In this document: in pieces, positions 1 through 7,756 of the stretch
Position numbering within the stretch: position 1 is the first letter of the stretch
Layout of the letters: every line of letters begins with the position of its first letter
Assembly: GCF_000210915.2 (NCBI RefSeq)
Contig: NC_016620.1
Coordinates: forward strand, 2,356,001 to 2,420,000
DNA: 64,000 nucleotides
From: Halobacteriovorax marinus SJ
GTDB lineage: Bacteria > Bdellovibrionota > Bacteriovoracia > Bacteriovoracales > Bacteriovoracaceae
Reading direction: 5' to 3'
Made by a program: the position numbers and the translations under genes
The notes under the pieces: model-generated
Databases searched by the model: none
Seen by the model: only the letters and a program-made list of their open reading frames with translations
Told to the model about the DNA's origin: nothing

Positions 1-384
1 ATCTCCGCCCTCATCTCTTGAGATAAGAAGATACTTTCCATCATTTGTTATATCGGAGAGAGAGCTCGCATTCTCCCCTCCAGTCATCTGAATTGGAAAC
101 TTCTTAGGTCCATTAATTTTCCAAACTTGTCTTACACCCGTCACTCCCCATGTGAAGAACATCGTTCTACCATCTGGGGCTAACTGTCCCATTCCTGTAG
201 AGCGAATTTCATTCTCTGCTTCAATTTCAGTGGATAGTTCTTTTGGAATAGGCTTAGGCGCATACTTAGTTACGATTTCCTGATCAAGAGTCTCTACACC
301 GTGACCAGTATAAGATTGAACTTTCTTTGTAGTACAAGAAGTCAGTAAAAGACAAAATAGAATACAAGTATTTATTATTTTCAT
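1..384 (-). CDS. beta-propeller lipoprotein, likely S9-type peptidase or TolB-like (partial)
   Basis: The gene starts at 384 and runs out of the window, so only about 128 N-terminal residues are visible. A short signal peptide ends in a lipobox LTSC (Cys about residue 18), so the product should be an outer- or inner-membrane lipoprotein. The later residues contain TGMGQLAPDGRTMFFTW and ITNDGKYLLISRDEGGD, which are the PDG and NDG strand repeats of TolB/DPP-IV-type beta-propellers. Such propellers precede the alpha/beta-hydrolase domain of S9 prolyl oligopeptidases, but the catalytic part lies outside the window. A TolB-like protein without a protease domain remains possible. Confidence 0.7.
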   Translation of the reverse strand, partial: MKIINTCILFCLLLTSCTTKKVQSYTGHGVETLDQEIVTKYAPKPIPKELSTEIEAENEIRSTGMGQLAPDGRTMFFTWGVTGVRQVWKINGPKKFPIQMTGGENASSLSDITNDGKYLLISRDEGGD

Positions 385-432
385 ATTAATCTCCGTTTTA
401 AAGCATTATAAACGCAGATTAATAGATGTCCA

Positions 433-864
433 TTACTCAATGGCACATGACTTTTTATCAATACTGTAGAATTCTCTTTGGTTTAAATTTTGCGCTCTGG
501 ATTTTTCTAATTTTAATTGGTGATTAATCTTAGCTAATTCTTTTTTATCAAAGATACTGGCGCAAATTAAATCACTCAACTCGATATACTTAATAAGTGA
601 TCTAACAACTTTCTTCTTTCCACTTTCATTCTCACTTACAGAGGCCATATAACTTACGTCTTTAACTGCTTTAGTATATTCGCTTATCTCTGTTAGCCCT
701 AGAGTTGCAGCAGTACCATAAATGCGATCGACCATTTGTCCGAACTCTTCAAATTTTGATCCATCTTCGAGTTTTGTTTCAATAAGAGTAGAGATTGAAA
801 CGATCATTGATTTTCTGATTTCCTTAATTTCATCAACAAAGAATGTCATCATCTCATTGTCCAT
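433..864 (-). CDS. Hpt-like helical protein lacking the phospho-histidine
   Basis: A 143-residue all-helical protein without signal peptide or membrane segment. Residues 43-58 (QMVDRIYGTAATLGLT) resemble the core of histidine phosphotransfer (Hpt) domains, normally H-x-x-K-G-x-(A/S)-x-x-L-G, but Asp46 stands where the phosphorylated His is expected and Tyr-Gly replaces Lys-Gly. An AGGA ribosome-binding site precedes the ATG. If the fold assignment is right, the protein cannot relay phosphate and could instead bind a receiver domain or act as a structural four-helix bundle. The assignment rests on one motif and is tentative; otherwise it is an unknown cytoplasmic protein. Confidence 0.7.
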   Translation of the reverse strand: MDNEMMTFFVDEIKEIRKSMIVSISTLIETKLEDGSKFEEFGQMVDRIYGTAATLGLTEISEYTKAVKDVSYMASVSENESGKKKVVRSLIKYIELSDLICASIFDKKELAKINHQLKLEKSRAQNLNQREFYSIDKKSCAIE

Positions 865-1049
865 AAATAATCCTAAGGCTAAATATTTATATAAAGTATA
901 AATAGTATCGGGTAAATTAATTAAATTTTTAACTTAACTTTATTAATTTTTCTATATTTTCAATCAATTATACCCGTAAACTCAAGTCAACCATAGGCCA
1001 GACTTATTCTTAAGGTTGCCTATAATTTGAGTAAAAAAGACGTAACTTA

Positions 1050-1078
1050 TTGTAAATTATTTGAAATGGGATTATTAA
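1050..1078 (+). promoter_or_regulatory. sigma-70-like promoter placed for a leaderless mRNA
   Basis: TTGTAA at 1050-1055, a 17-base spacer, and TATTAA at 1073-1078. The expected transcription start falls about seven bases later, on or next to the ATG at 1085, and no ribosome-binding site is visible. This fits a leaderless or near-leaderless message for the metallopeptidase gene. Prediction from consensus only. Confidence 0.4.
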
Positions 1079-1084
1079 TAATGC

Positions 1085-2089
1085 ATGGTCAAACACTTAA
1101 AATATGACCCTGATTTAAGGTCATTTCTACGCACTCCACTTTGCCAAATCCCTCTTAAAAAAAGAGGAAGTATCGCACTCAAGTGCCTTCGGCAAGTGCG
1201 CCAGGAACTGAAGTCTAAGGGAATTAATTTTAACTTTCACTACTGGGCTTCTGACGATTGGTTTTGCCCTGACGGTATCACAGGAGTTGCCATTCCTTTC
1301 TATCTCTTCAATGAGCAAGCTCTAACTCTAGAGCAAAAATATATTGGTCACGCTGAGGGTAAGACAGAAGAGGAATGCTTAAAGCTCATACGTCATGAAC
1401 TAGGTCATGCGATAGATAATGCTTTTCATCTTAGAGACTGTGAAGAGAGAAGAGAGATTTTTGGTGACCATCGTCTAAAATATCCAAAAGAGTATATAAA
1501 GAAACCTTTCTCCAGAAGCTATGTTTTACATCTTGGAGACAACTATGCCCAGGCCCATCCAGAAGAAGATTGGGCGGAGACTTTCGCGGTTTGGCTAGAT
1601 CCAAAATCAAATTGGAAAGAGAAGTATAAAGATTGGAAAGCTCTTAAAAAGTTAGAATATGTTGACTCTATAATGACGGGCCTTAGAGGAAAGAGAGCAA
1701 AGACTATTTGCAGAGATACACTAGATGAAATTTCAACTCTAGGTATTAGCTATAAGTGTTATCTAAGTAGAAAAGTGAAGAATAAATCTAAATACAAAGC
1801 TCCTCTTTTTAAGAAAAATATTAATAGAGTTTTTAGTTCTGGAAAGCGAATCAATGCTCTAAGCTATTTAAAAGTACACGAAAGAGAGATTTGTATAAGA
1901 GTTGCAAAAAATACAAATCAGTATCATTATATTATTAAGGATGTAATGAGAGAGTTAAAAAATGAGTGCCGTGAGAGAAATCTAACTTTGCGCCATACTC
2001 GCAGAGAGACTCACGCTCCACTTATAAATATGCTCTCAAAATCAACCCTACAATATGTCAAACAAGGAAAGCATAAGGTCATCATGTGA
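1085..2089 (+). CDS. putative zinc metallopeptidase (HExxH, gluzincin-like)
   Basis: A 334-residue protein with HELGH at residues 104-108, the two zinc-binding histidines and catalytic Glu. HPEEDWAETFAVWL at about 158-171 supplies acidic residues suitable as third zinc ligand. The stretch WFCPDGITGVAIPFYL (59-74) upstream of the zinc site also looks like a conserved block of uncharacterised bacterial zinc metallopeptidases. No signal peptide is visible, so the product is probably cytoplasmic. The last third is basic and without recognised domain. The stop overlaps the GTG start of the ATP-grasp gene, so the two are translationally coupled and probably act on the same substrate. The substrate is unknown. 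Confidence 0.8.
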   Translation: MVKHLKYDPDLRSFLRTPLCQIPLKKRGSIALKCLRQVRQELKSKGINFNFHYWASDDWFCPDGITGVAIPFYLFNEQALTLEQKYIGHAEGKTEEECLKLIRHELGHAIDNAFHLRDCEERREIFGDHRLKYPKEYIKKPFSRSYVLHLGDNYAQAHPEEDWAETFAVWLDPKSNWKEKYKDWKALKKLEYVDSIMTGLRGKRAKTICRDTLDEISTLGISYKCYLSRKVKNKSKYKAPLFKKNINRVFSSGKRINALSYLKVHEREICIRVAKNTNQYHYIIKDVMRELKNECRERNLTLRHTRRETHAPLINMLSKSTLQYVKQGKHKVIM

Positions 2090-3096
2090 AAGTACTCGTA
2101 TTAATGCATAAAGACCTCGTTCCTCCTACGGATATTAAAGAAGATCAATTCGATAAAGATGAAGTGCCATGGATAACAGAATATGATGTTATTAAGGCGC
2201 TCAATAATTTGGGACACAAAGTTGAAATCTGTGGTGTCATAAGTGATCTAAAACTTATAAAAAATGCTATTGATAAATTTAAGCCAACAGTTATCTTTAA
2301 CTTACTTGAAGAATTTGATGGTGAAGTTCTCTTTGATCAAAATGTTGTGAGTTACCTAGAGCTTTTACGTGTTCCTTATACGGGCTGTAACCCAAGAGGT
2401 CTTATGCTTGCAAGAGACAAGGCCTTGGCGAAGAAAATTCTTCTCTTTCACCGAATCAAAACTCCACACTTTCAAGTCTTTCCTAAGAATAGAAAAGTTA
2501 AAACTTCAAAGCATCTAAAATACCCTCTTATTGTGAAGTGCCTCACAGAGGAAGCTTCATTAGCAATAGCCAAGGCATCAATTGTTTACAATGAAGAGAA
2601 GCTCAAAGAGAGAGTAAAGTATATCAATCAAAAAATTGGTGTCGATGCCATCGTTGAAGAATTCATTGAAGGTAGAGAATTCTATGTGGGAGTTATGGGA
2701 AATTATAAAACTCAAACTCTTCCCGTATGGGAGTTGAAATTTGAAAATGTTGAAAAGCCTGAGAAAGAACTCTACTCCAATAGGGCCAAGTGGAATAATA
2801 AATATCGAGACCGAAAGGGAATTAAAACTGAAGCAGCAACCCTATCCCCTGAATTAGAACTTAAAATTAAAAATATTTGTAAGAAAGTATACAAGCATCT
2901 AAATCTTAATGGATACGCTAGAGTTGATCTTAGAATGAATCCAGCAGGAGAAGTCTACGTCATAGAGGTTAATCCCAATCCTAATATTGCACGTGAAGAT
3001 GAACTTGCCAGTAGCGCATTACACTCCAAAGTAAATTATGAACAATTAATTACGAAGATTTTAAAACTTGCTAAATCATGGGCTAAGAAAGTCTAA
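2086..3096 (+). CDS. D-Ala-D-Ala ligase-like ATP-grasp enzyme
   Basis: A 336-residue protein with the layout of D-alanine-D-alanine ligases: an N-terminal Rossmann-like part with NLLEEFDGE, then YTGCNPRGLMLARDKALAK, VEEFIEGREFYVGVMG and a C-terminal metal-binding segment RVDLRMNPAGEVYVIEVNP. The family normally shows N-x-N-P-G here; this protein has NPNPN, so its amino acceptor may differ from D-Ala. ATP-grasp enzymes of this type join a carboxylate to an amine through an acyl phosphate. The GTG start overlaps the TGA of the metallopeptidase by four bases. A role as a dedicated peptide or amino-acid ligase paired with that peptidase is inferred; a housekeeping Ddl is less likely. Confidence 0.85.
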   Translation: MKVLVLMHKDLVPPTDIKEDQFDKDEVPWITEYDVIKALNNLGHKVEICGVISDLKLIKNAIDKFKPTVIFNLLEEFDGEVLFDQNVVSYLELLRVPYTGCNPRGLMLARDKALAKKILLFHRIKTPHFQVFPKNRKVKTSKHLKYPLIVKCLTEEASLAIAKASIVYNEEKLKERVKYINQKIGVDAIVEEFIEGREFYVGVMGNYKTQTLPVWELKFENVEKPEKELYSNRAKWNNKYRDRKGIKTEAATLSPELELKIKNICKKVYKHLNLNGYARVDLRMNPAGEVYVIEVNPNPNIAREDELASSALHSKVNYEQLITKILKLAKSWAKKV

Positions 3097-3107
3097 GCAG
3101 ACTTTCT
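3086..3107. terminator. hairpin across convergent stop codons
   Basis: AGAAAGTCT (3086-3094) and AGACTTTCT (3099-3107) form a perfect nine-base stem with a four-base loop. The stem contains both stop codons of the overlapping convergent genes. A weak T-rich run follows on the + strand. Probably a bidirectional terminator. Confidence 0.55.
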
Positions 3108-3500
3108 CTTTAATACATCTGAGATCTTATTAATTAATCCTCTCTCATCAAAAGGCTTTATTAAATACTGAGAAACACCATGGTTGATCGCTTCTACAAC
3201 GTGCAGTCGCTCGCTGTCAGAAGTCACCATCAAAAAGGGAATATCGCTAAAGTCTTCATTTCTCTTTAAGTAATCTAAAAAATGAATTCCATCTAACTCT
3301 GGCATTTTCCAATCGGCCAAAATCATATCCACCTTTTTATTATCAATAAATGATTGCTCAATATAATCAAGTGCAATGACTCCATTTACTGCGGTATGAA
3401 TATTTCTAAAGCCATGTTTACGAAGTAAAGTTTTGATATAGTTAATAATATCTTTATCATCGTCGACAATTAGAATACTCATGTTTGGATTTACTTTCAT
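3093..3500 (-). CDS. single-domain response regulator (CheY-like)
   Basis: A 135-residue stand-alone receiver domain. It has the acidic pocket DDD at 13-15, the predicted phospho-acceptor Asp63 in LADWKMPELDG, a Thr in LMVTSDS and the conserved Lys in QYLIKPF. There is no output domain, so it should act by protein-protein contact, as CheY or Spo0F do. No cognate kinase is adjacent. Met7 is an alternative start. A TATACT box lies six bases upstream of the first ATG, so the message may be leaderless. The gene overlaps the ATP-grasp gene tail to tail by four bases. Confidence 0.93.
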   Translation of the reverse strand: MKVNPNMSILIVDDDKDIINYIKTLLRKHGFRNIHTAVNGVIALDYIEQSFIDNKKVDMILADWKMPELDGIHFLDYLKRNEDFSDIPFLMVTSDSERLHVVEAINHGVSQYLIKPFDERGLINKISDVLKRKSA

Positions 3501-3558
3501 AGCGATAGTATATAGAAATACTCTCAGTAAAATCTCACTAATTGTGAATATTTCTACA

Positions 3559-4242
3559 TTATTTTAGGCCATCTAATTGATCTAATAAGACCTTAATTCC
3601 TGGTCTTAGAGGGGCCTTTGAAATCTTAGATTGTGCTTCCAGAGCTTTTAAGAATTGAAATGGAAGTCTCTTTTGAAGCATATTAACTAACCAAATTGGA
3701 AGAGATCCTCTAGGGTCAACTAATAAGGTCATCTGAACACTGGAGTTATTCTGCGCTCTCTTAAAGGCAAGTGTTCCAAAAGTCATATGGGCCCTTACGA
3801 CATCCTTAGGAACGGGATAGTTTTCATAATCAACTGAATAGGTATCGACAATAAGTTCTTTCTTTTCCTTATCAAGCCTGAGTTCATTCATTTGTATCAT
3901 ATCTCTATCGGCAGCAGGCCACGGAAGGTCGTTATTACTATAAGTAATTGCCTTTACATCACTGATCTCTTTTAGCGTTGATTTTTCAATCATATTTGGG
4001 GCCCAACTAATCGTGCCTTCCACATCTCTTAAAGTCGCCAGTATATTCTCAAGAGGAGCCTCTAAAATTGCCTCGGCCCTAAAGCCAACTAGACTTGAGT
4101 GCTTAGACTTTTGTGAGTAAACCACAACTCCACTCTTAGTATAAATTTTCTCCCACCCGTCTGGGTTAAAGAACTCTTTAAAATCTGCATTGGCAAATGT
4201 TGTAAAAGATAAAAGAAAAGTAAAAAGAGCAAGCGTCTTCAA
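3559..4242 (-). CDS. secreted START-domain lipid-binding protein
   Basis: About 227 residues: a signal peptide (LALFTFLLSFTTFANA) and then one START domain, recognisable by VVYSQKSKHSSLVGFRAE, the DVEGTISWAP stretch and NDLPWPAADRDMI. START domains bind lipids or other hydrophobic ligands in a deep cavity; the bacterial ligands are mostly unknown. Location should be periplasmic or secreted. The start chosen is the TTG at 4242, because GAGGA sits eight bases upstream of it. The TTG at 4257 has no ribosome-binding site and no in-frame ATG exists near. It stands alone in a short gap between a receiver gene and a divergent ParB-like gene. Confidence 0.85.
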   Translation of the reverse strand: MKTLALFTFLLSFTTFANADFKEFFNPDGWEKIYTKSGVVVYSQKSKHSSLVGFRAEAILEAPLENILATLRDVEGTISWAPNMIEKSTLKEISDVKAITYSNNDLPWPAADRDMIQMNELRLDKEKKELIVDTYSVDYENYPVPKDVVRAHMTFGTLAFKRAQNNSSVQMTLLVDPRGSLPIWLVNMLQKRLPFQFLKALEAQSKISKAPLRPGIKVLLDQLDGLK

Positions 4243-4411
4243 GATAGCAGTCCTCAAAATAATTATTTCATTTATGGTAGCATAAACTTAGATTTTTTAT
4301 ACGGGAAATATCTAACATTCTTCCTTAATTTCAAGAAGTTAGCTAAATAATCTATTGCGCTCCTCGCAAAGTAAATTTGTCTATTTTAGAGACTTATTAT
4401 ACATTCTCTGC

Positions 4412-5068
4412 ATGAAAATAACTCTCTTACTCACTTTCTTTCTTTCGTTATCTGCTACGGCGACTAAGCTTGAATTCATAAGCCTTTCAAATATTCACCC
4501 AACTCAAGCATTTGTGGGCCACGATCAAATCCCTTTAAAAATAGAAAAGATTCAAAAGAAGTTAAAAAAGAAGAAGCTAGACTCTTATTTAAAAGAGAAG
4601 TGGAGTCCGGCCATTATTGGCCCAGATGAAAAATATTGGATACTTGATCGCCATCACCTGAGTTATGCACTTTTAAAGTCAGATATTGCTGATAAATATA
4701 AAGGCCTCTATATTCGTGTTCTCCATGACTGGTCAAGCTACTCGTGGAATCACTTCTATAATTCTATGAAAAGAGAAAACCTCTTTTATCTAAAGAATTG
4801 TAAATTTGAAGAAATTTCTCCAGAAGAGATCCCCACTCAAATCAATACTCTTGGCAATAATCCCTATAGAAGCTTGGCCTACTTTGCCAGAGAAAAGGGA
4901 TGCTTTAATAAAGTAGACATCCCTTATCTAGAATTTATGTGGGGAGAATTTTTCTATAGGAATGGCCTAACTATTAAAGAGAGTGCCAATAATAAGAAAT
5001 TGATTAAGAAAGCGCTGTCCCTATGCTCTAAAAGTAGTGCCTCCCACTTACCAGGATTTAAGCACTGA
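4412..5068 (+). CDS. secreted ParB-like family protein (ParBc_2)
   Basis: From the ATG at 4412 the product is 218 residues with a signal peptide (ITLLLTFFLSLSATA). The body matches the putative ParB-like nuclease family PF08857: HPTQAFVGHDQ near the start, then the hallmark WILDRHHLSYALL, HDWSSYSWNHFYNSM, NNPYRSLAYFAREKG, a FMWGEFFYR block and LPGF at the end. The family is named for similarity to ParB; its biochemical activity is not established. The upstream TTG would add residues before the signal peptide and is unlikely. The gene overlaps the tatD-like gene tail to tail by 11 bases. Confidence 0.85.
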   Translation: MKITLLLTFFLSLSATATKLEFISLSNIHPTQAFVGHDQIPLKIEKIQKKLKKKKLDSYLKEKWSPAIIGPDEKYWILDRHHLSYALLKSDIADKYKGLYIRVLHDWSSYSWNHFYNSMKRENLFYLKNCKFEEISPEEIPTQINTLGNNPYRSLAYFAREKGCFNKVDIPYLEFMWGEFFYRNGLTIKESANNKKLIKKALSLCSKSSASHLPGFKH

Positions 5069-5714
5069 GTTCTTCGAAGTTTTCTTTGATTCTTGACTTT
5101 ATCTCATCCAAAGTTTTACCTCTTAACTTCGAAGCACGAAGATAGACCTCTTCAATTTTTAAAGAGGAGTCATCAGTTTCAAAGAATAGCTTGGAGAGAG
5201 GAATTAATGTAAAGGACTTGAATCCCTTTGTCTGCTCATTAAAGAGCTTAATTCCATATGAGAAGTAATAACCCCTTCCGATGAGCTCTCTCGTGATTTG
5301 TTCATTTCCATTATAGTCGTGAAAGATAAGCACTCCTTCATAACCCACTTCATTAACGAGTTTTAAAATATCGTTATATGCACGAACACAATGAATAACG
5401 ACAAAAGGATCTTTTCTCTTTTTGGCAAATTCTAATTGAAAACGAAAAAAGTTACATTGAGTTTCAAAATCGACTTCTTTAAATGCACGATCTAAACCAA
5501 TTTCACCAATACATTGATATTCTCTACCTTGAAGTAGTGCTTCTAATTTTTCTAAATTGTAACCAGAGAAGGATTGAATCCACCATGGATGAATACCAAC
5601 ACATCTAAAGTGACCTTTTGAAAACTCATCATCACCCTTTCTTATATCGACATTATAGAATTCAATATGACTAGGGTCCTTACTAAGAATGTGAGTATGG
5701 ATATTGATGTACAT
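5058..5714 (-). CDS. TatD-family metal-dependent hydrolase
   Basis: A 218-residue TIM-barrel hydrolase. Metal-binding motifs in order are HTH near the N-terminus, the IGEIGLD block with catalytic Glu, VVIHC in the middle, a FHDY segment and ETDD near the end. These are the TatD DNase signatures. TatD relatives act as metal-dependent 3'-5' exonucleases or as quality-control hydrolases. The protein is shorter than typical TatD (about 260 residues), mainly in the loops, as in the minimal TatD-like group. No signal peptide. The start has no clear ribosome-binding site. Confidence 0.85.
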   Translation of the reverse strand: MYINIHTHILSKDPSHIEFYNVDIRKGDDEFSKGHFRCVGIHPWWIQSFSGYNLEKLEALLQGREYQCIGEIGLDRAFKEVDFETQCNFFRFQLEFAKKRKDPFVVIHCVRAYNDILKLVNEVGYEGVLIFHDYNGNEQITRELIGRGYYFSYGIKLFNEQTKGFKSFTLIPLSKLFFETDDSSLKIEEVYLRASKLRGKTLDEIKSRIKENFEELSA

Positions 5715-5749
5715 AGGTTTATTATAAGACTTATTTAAAGAAAATAAAA

Positions 5750-6526
5750 TTAATCTCTAGAACAGATTGATTTTACGACTTCCCCAGCAGCAACAAAGCC
5801 AAAAGTCCCCGTCACAAAAGTAGCACTGCCAAAGCCAGTATAACAATCTAGACGATAACTTCTTTGCTGATCCTTTCTTATCTGACAAACCTCACCTTCT
5901 TCATCGGCGAGAAAAGGAAGCTCTGGAGAAAAGACGCTCTTAACACCAAAGAGAGAATCATCCAATGGGAAGTCAAAATCTTTTCGAAGCTTCTTTCTAA
6001 GCTTTTGTAAAAGTCTATCATTCCAAGATTTAGATAAATCATCGACTCTTATCTGAGTAGCGTCTTGCTTTCCACCGGCGCCACCAACTGTAATAATTGG
6101 CAAAGACCTTTTTAGTGCTTCATTTATAAGAATGGCCTTATTGTCTAAAGAGTCGATAGCATCAATAACGTAATCAAATTTTGTGCTCAGAATTTCATTC
6201 ACAGAGTCCGCAGTGAGAAAGTCCTCTATACAGTGAATTTTGACTTCTGGATTGATTAATAGGCATCTCTGCTCTAGGGCCCTAATCTTTAGCTTACCGA
6301 TATTTCCATCTAGGGCGTGGAGCTGTCGATTCACATTAGTAATACAAATATCATCTAGATCCACTAAAGTAATTTCACCAACACCAGAGCGAACAAGGGC
6401 CTCAGCGCTCCATGAGCCAACTCCCCCAAGTCCAATAATACAAATATGTGAGTTCTCTAGTAGCTTTCCAGATCGAGCTCCATATAATCTAGAGATTCCT
6501 GTAAAGCGAAAATTTTCTTCAGTCAT
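5750..6526 (-). CDS. tcdA: tRNA threonylcarbamoyladenosine dehydratase
   Basis: A 258-residue E1/ThiF-type enzyme. The N-terminal RFTGISRLYG is typical of TcdA (CsdL). The adenylate-binding loop GLGGVGSW, the VDLDDICITNVNRQ segment and YVIDAIDSLDNKAIL follow in order. TcdA uses ATP to cyclise t6A to ct6A at tRNA position 37, usually with the CsdA/CsdE sulfur relay; no csdA/csdE is adjacent. Cytoplasmic. It lies divergent to rlmN with only 24 bases between the starts, so two RNA-modification genes share one promoter region. Confidence 0.93.
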   Translation of the reverse strand: MTEENFRFTGISRLYGARSGKLLENSHICIIGLGGVGSWSAEALVRSGVGEITLVDLDDICITNVNRQLHALDGNIGKLKIRALEQRCLLINPEVKIHCIEDFLTADSVNEILSTKFDYVIDAIDSLDNKAILINEALKRSLPIITVGGAGGKQDATQIRVDDLSKSWNDRLLQKLRKKLRKDFDFPLDDSLFGVKSVFSPELPFLADEEGEVCQIRKDQQRSYRLDCYTGFGSATFVTGTFGFVAAGEVVKSICSRD

Positions 6527-6550
6527 ATTTTTCTAATAGCATATCTTCCC

Positions 6551-7651
6551 ATGGTTGCAAAAGTTAAGTTTGCAGAATATATAATAATGATGACATCCAA
6601 AGAAGCAGCACATTCATTTTATAATCAATCCCTTGAAGAGCTCTCTCACACTCTTCACGAATCAGGGTTTAAGCAAAAGAGTGCTGATGAGATTTTTAGA
6701 TTGGTTTACAAGAGATTTAACCCTAACTTTGAGGCTGTCGATACTCTTTCGAGGAGAACTATAGATTTTATTTCTAATCACTACAGATTTGATTTGCCAA
6801 AAATTGTAAAAGTCCAAAACGCTGACGATAACACTGTGAAGTTTCTCGTTGAGCTTGCAGATGGAAACCAGGTTGAATCGGTCCTCATTCCCTTTGCTAA
6901 GAAATATACTATTTGTCTCTCTAGCCAAGTTGGATGCGCAATGAAGTGTAGCTTCTGTTTTACAGGTCTTCAGGGACTCAAGAGAAATCTAGAGGCAAGT
7001 GAGATAATTGGGCAATATATCGTTGCATATAAATGGTTGCGAGAAAATCGACCTGAGAAAATAGCTTCTCCTAATATTGTCTTTATGGGACAGGGAGAAC
7101 CTCTACATAATTTTGATCAAGTAAAGAAAGCAATTGAGATTTTTCTAACAACCGAAGGGCTTCACTTAGGATTTAGACAGATTACTCTTTCAACTGCGGG
7201 GTATTTACCAGGTCTAGAAAGGTTTAGTGAACTTCCAAATATTAATCTAGCACTCTCTCTTCACTCTCCTATTGATGAAGATAGAAATAAACTCATTCCC
7301 CTGAATAAGAGATATAGTCTGGAAAAACTCTTTGAGAAATTAGATCAAATCAAACTTCTAAAAAGACAATTCATCACTTATGAATACTTACTCATTAAAG
7401 ATCTAAATGATAGAGACGAAGACATTACTCTTCTAAATAAATGGCTGGGACAAAGAAGGGCGATAATCAATATTATCCCTTTTAACGAGTTTCCAGGTGC
7501 ACCCTATAAAAGACCTCTCACGAGTAAGGTCAATGAATTTAAAACCAAGCTTGAGCGCCTAGGTCTTACTGTAAAGGTCAGAACAACAAAAGGTAGTGAT
7601 ATTCTGGCAGCATGTGGCCAATTGAATACCTTACAGAGTAAAACCCTGTAA
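6551..7651 (+). CDS. rlmN: 23S rRNA/tRNA adenine-C2 methyltransferase
   Basis: A radical-SAM enzyme with the cluster motif CAMKCSFC (Cys129, 133, 136) and the methyl-carrying Cys in SDILAACGQL (Cys355). FMGQGEPLHNF and TLSTAGY are further RlmN signatures. It methylates C2 of A2503 in 23S rRNA and A37 of some tRNAs. The length matches the family. The start is uncertain: the ATG at 6551 lacks a ribosome-binding site, and two ATGs at 6587 and 6590 directly follow a TATAAT (6580-6585), so the true protein may begin at MTSKEAAHSFY, 12 or 13 residues later. Divergent from tcdA. Confidence 0.95.
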   Translation: MVAKVKFAEYIIMMTSKEAAHSFYNQSLEELSHTLHESGFKQKSADEIFRLVYKRFNPNFEAVDTLSRRTIDFISNHYRFDLPKIVKVQNADDNTVKFLVELADGNQVESVLIPFAKKYTICLSSQVGCAMKCSFCFTGLQGLKRNLEASEIIGQYIVAYKWLRENRPEKIASPNIVFMGQGEPLHNFDQVKKAIEIFLTTEGLHLGFRQITLSTAGYLPGLERFSELPNINLALSLHSPIDEDRNKLIPLNKRYSLEKLFEKLDQIKLLKRQFITYEYLLIKDLNDRDEDITLLNKWLGQRRAIINIIPFNEFPGAPYKRPLTSKVNEFKTKLERLGLTVKVRTTKGSDILAACGQLNTLQSKTL

Positions 7652-7756
7652 TAATTCCAACTTTTCCTTTCATTCATATGACTTTATTACAGACTCGCAA
7701 ATATGAATTGCTAGTTTCTTTTTAAATATGATTTTATATCGTACGAGGGAGAATCT

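Noticed and set aside
4412-5068. Chromosome partition ParB
   Set aside because: The protein is secreted, lacks the DNA-binding helix-turn-helix and has no parA or parS nearby.
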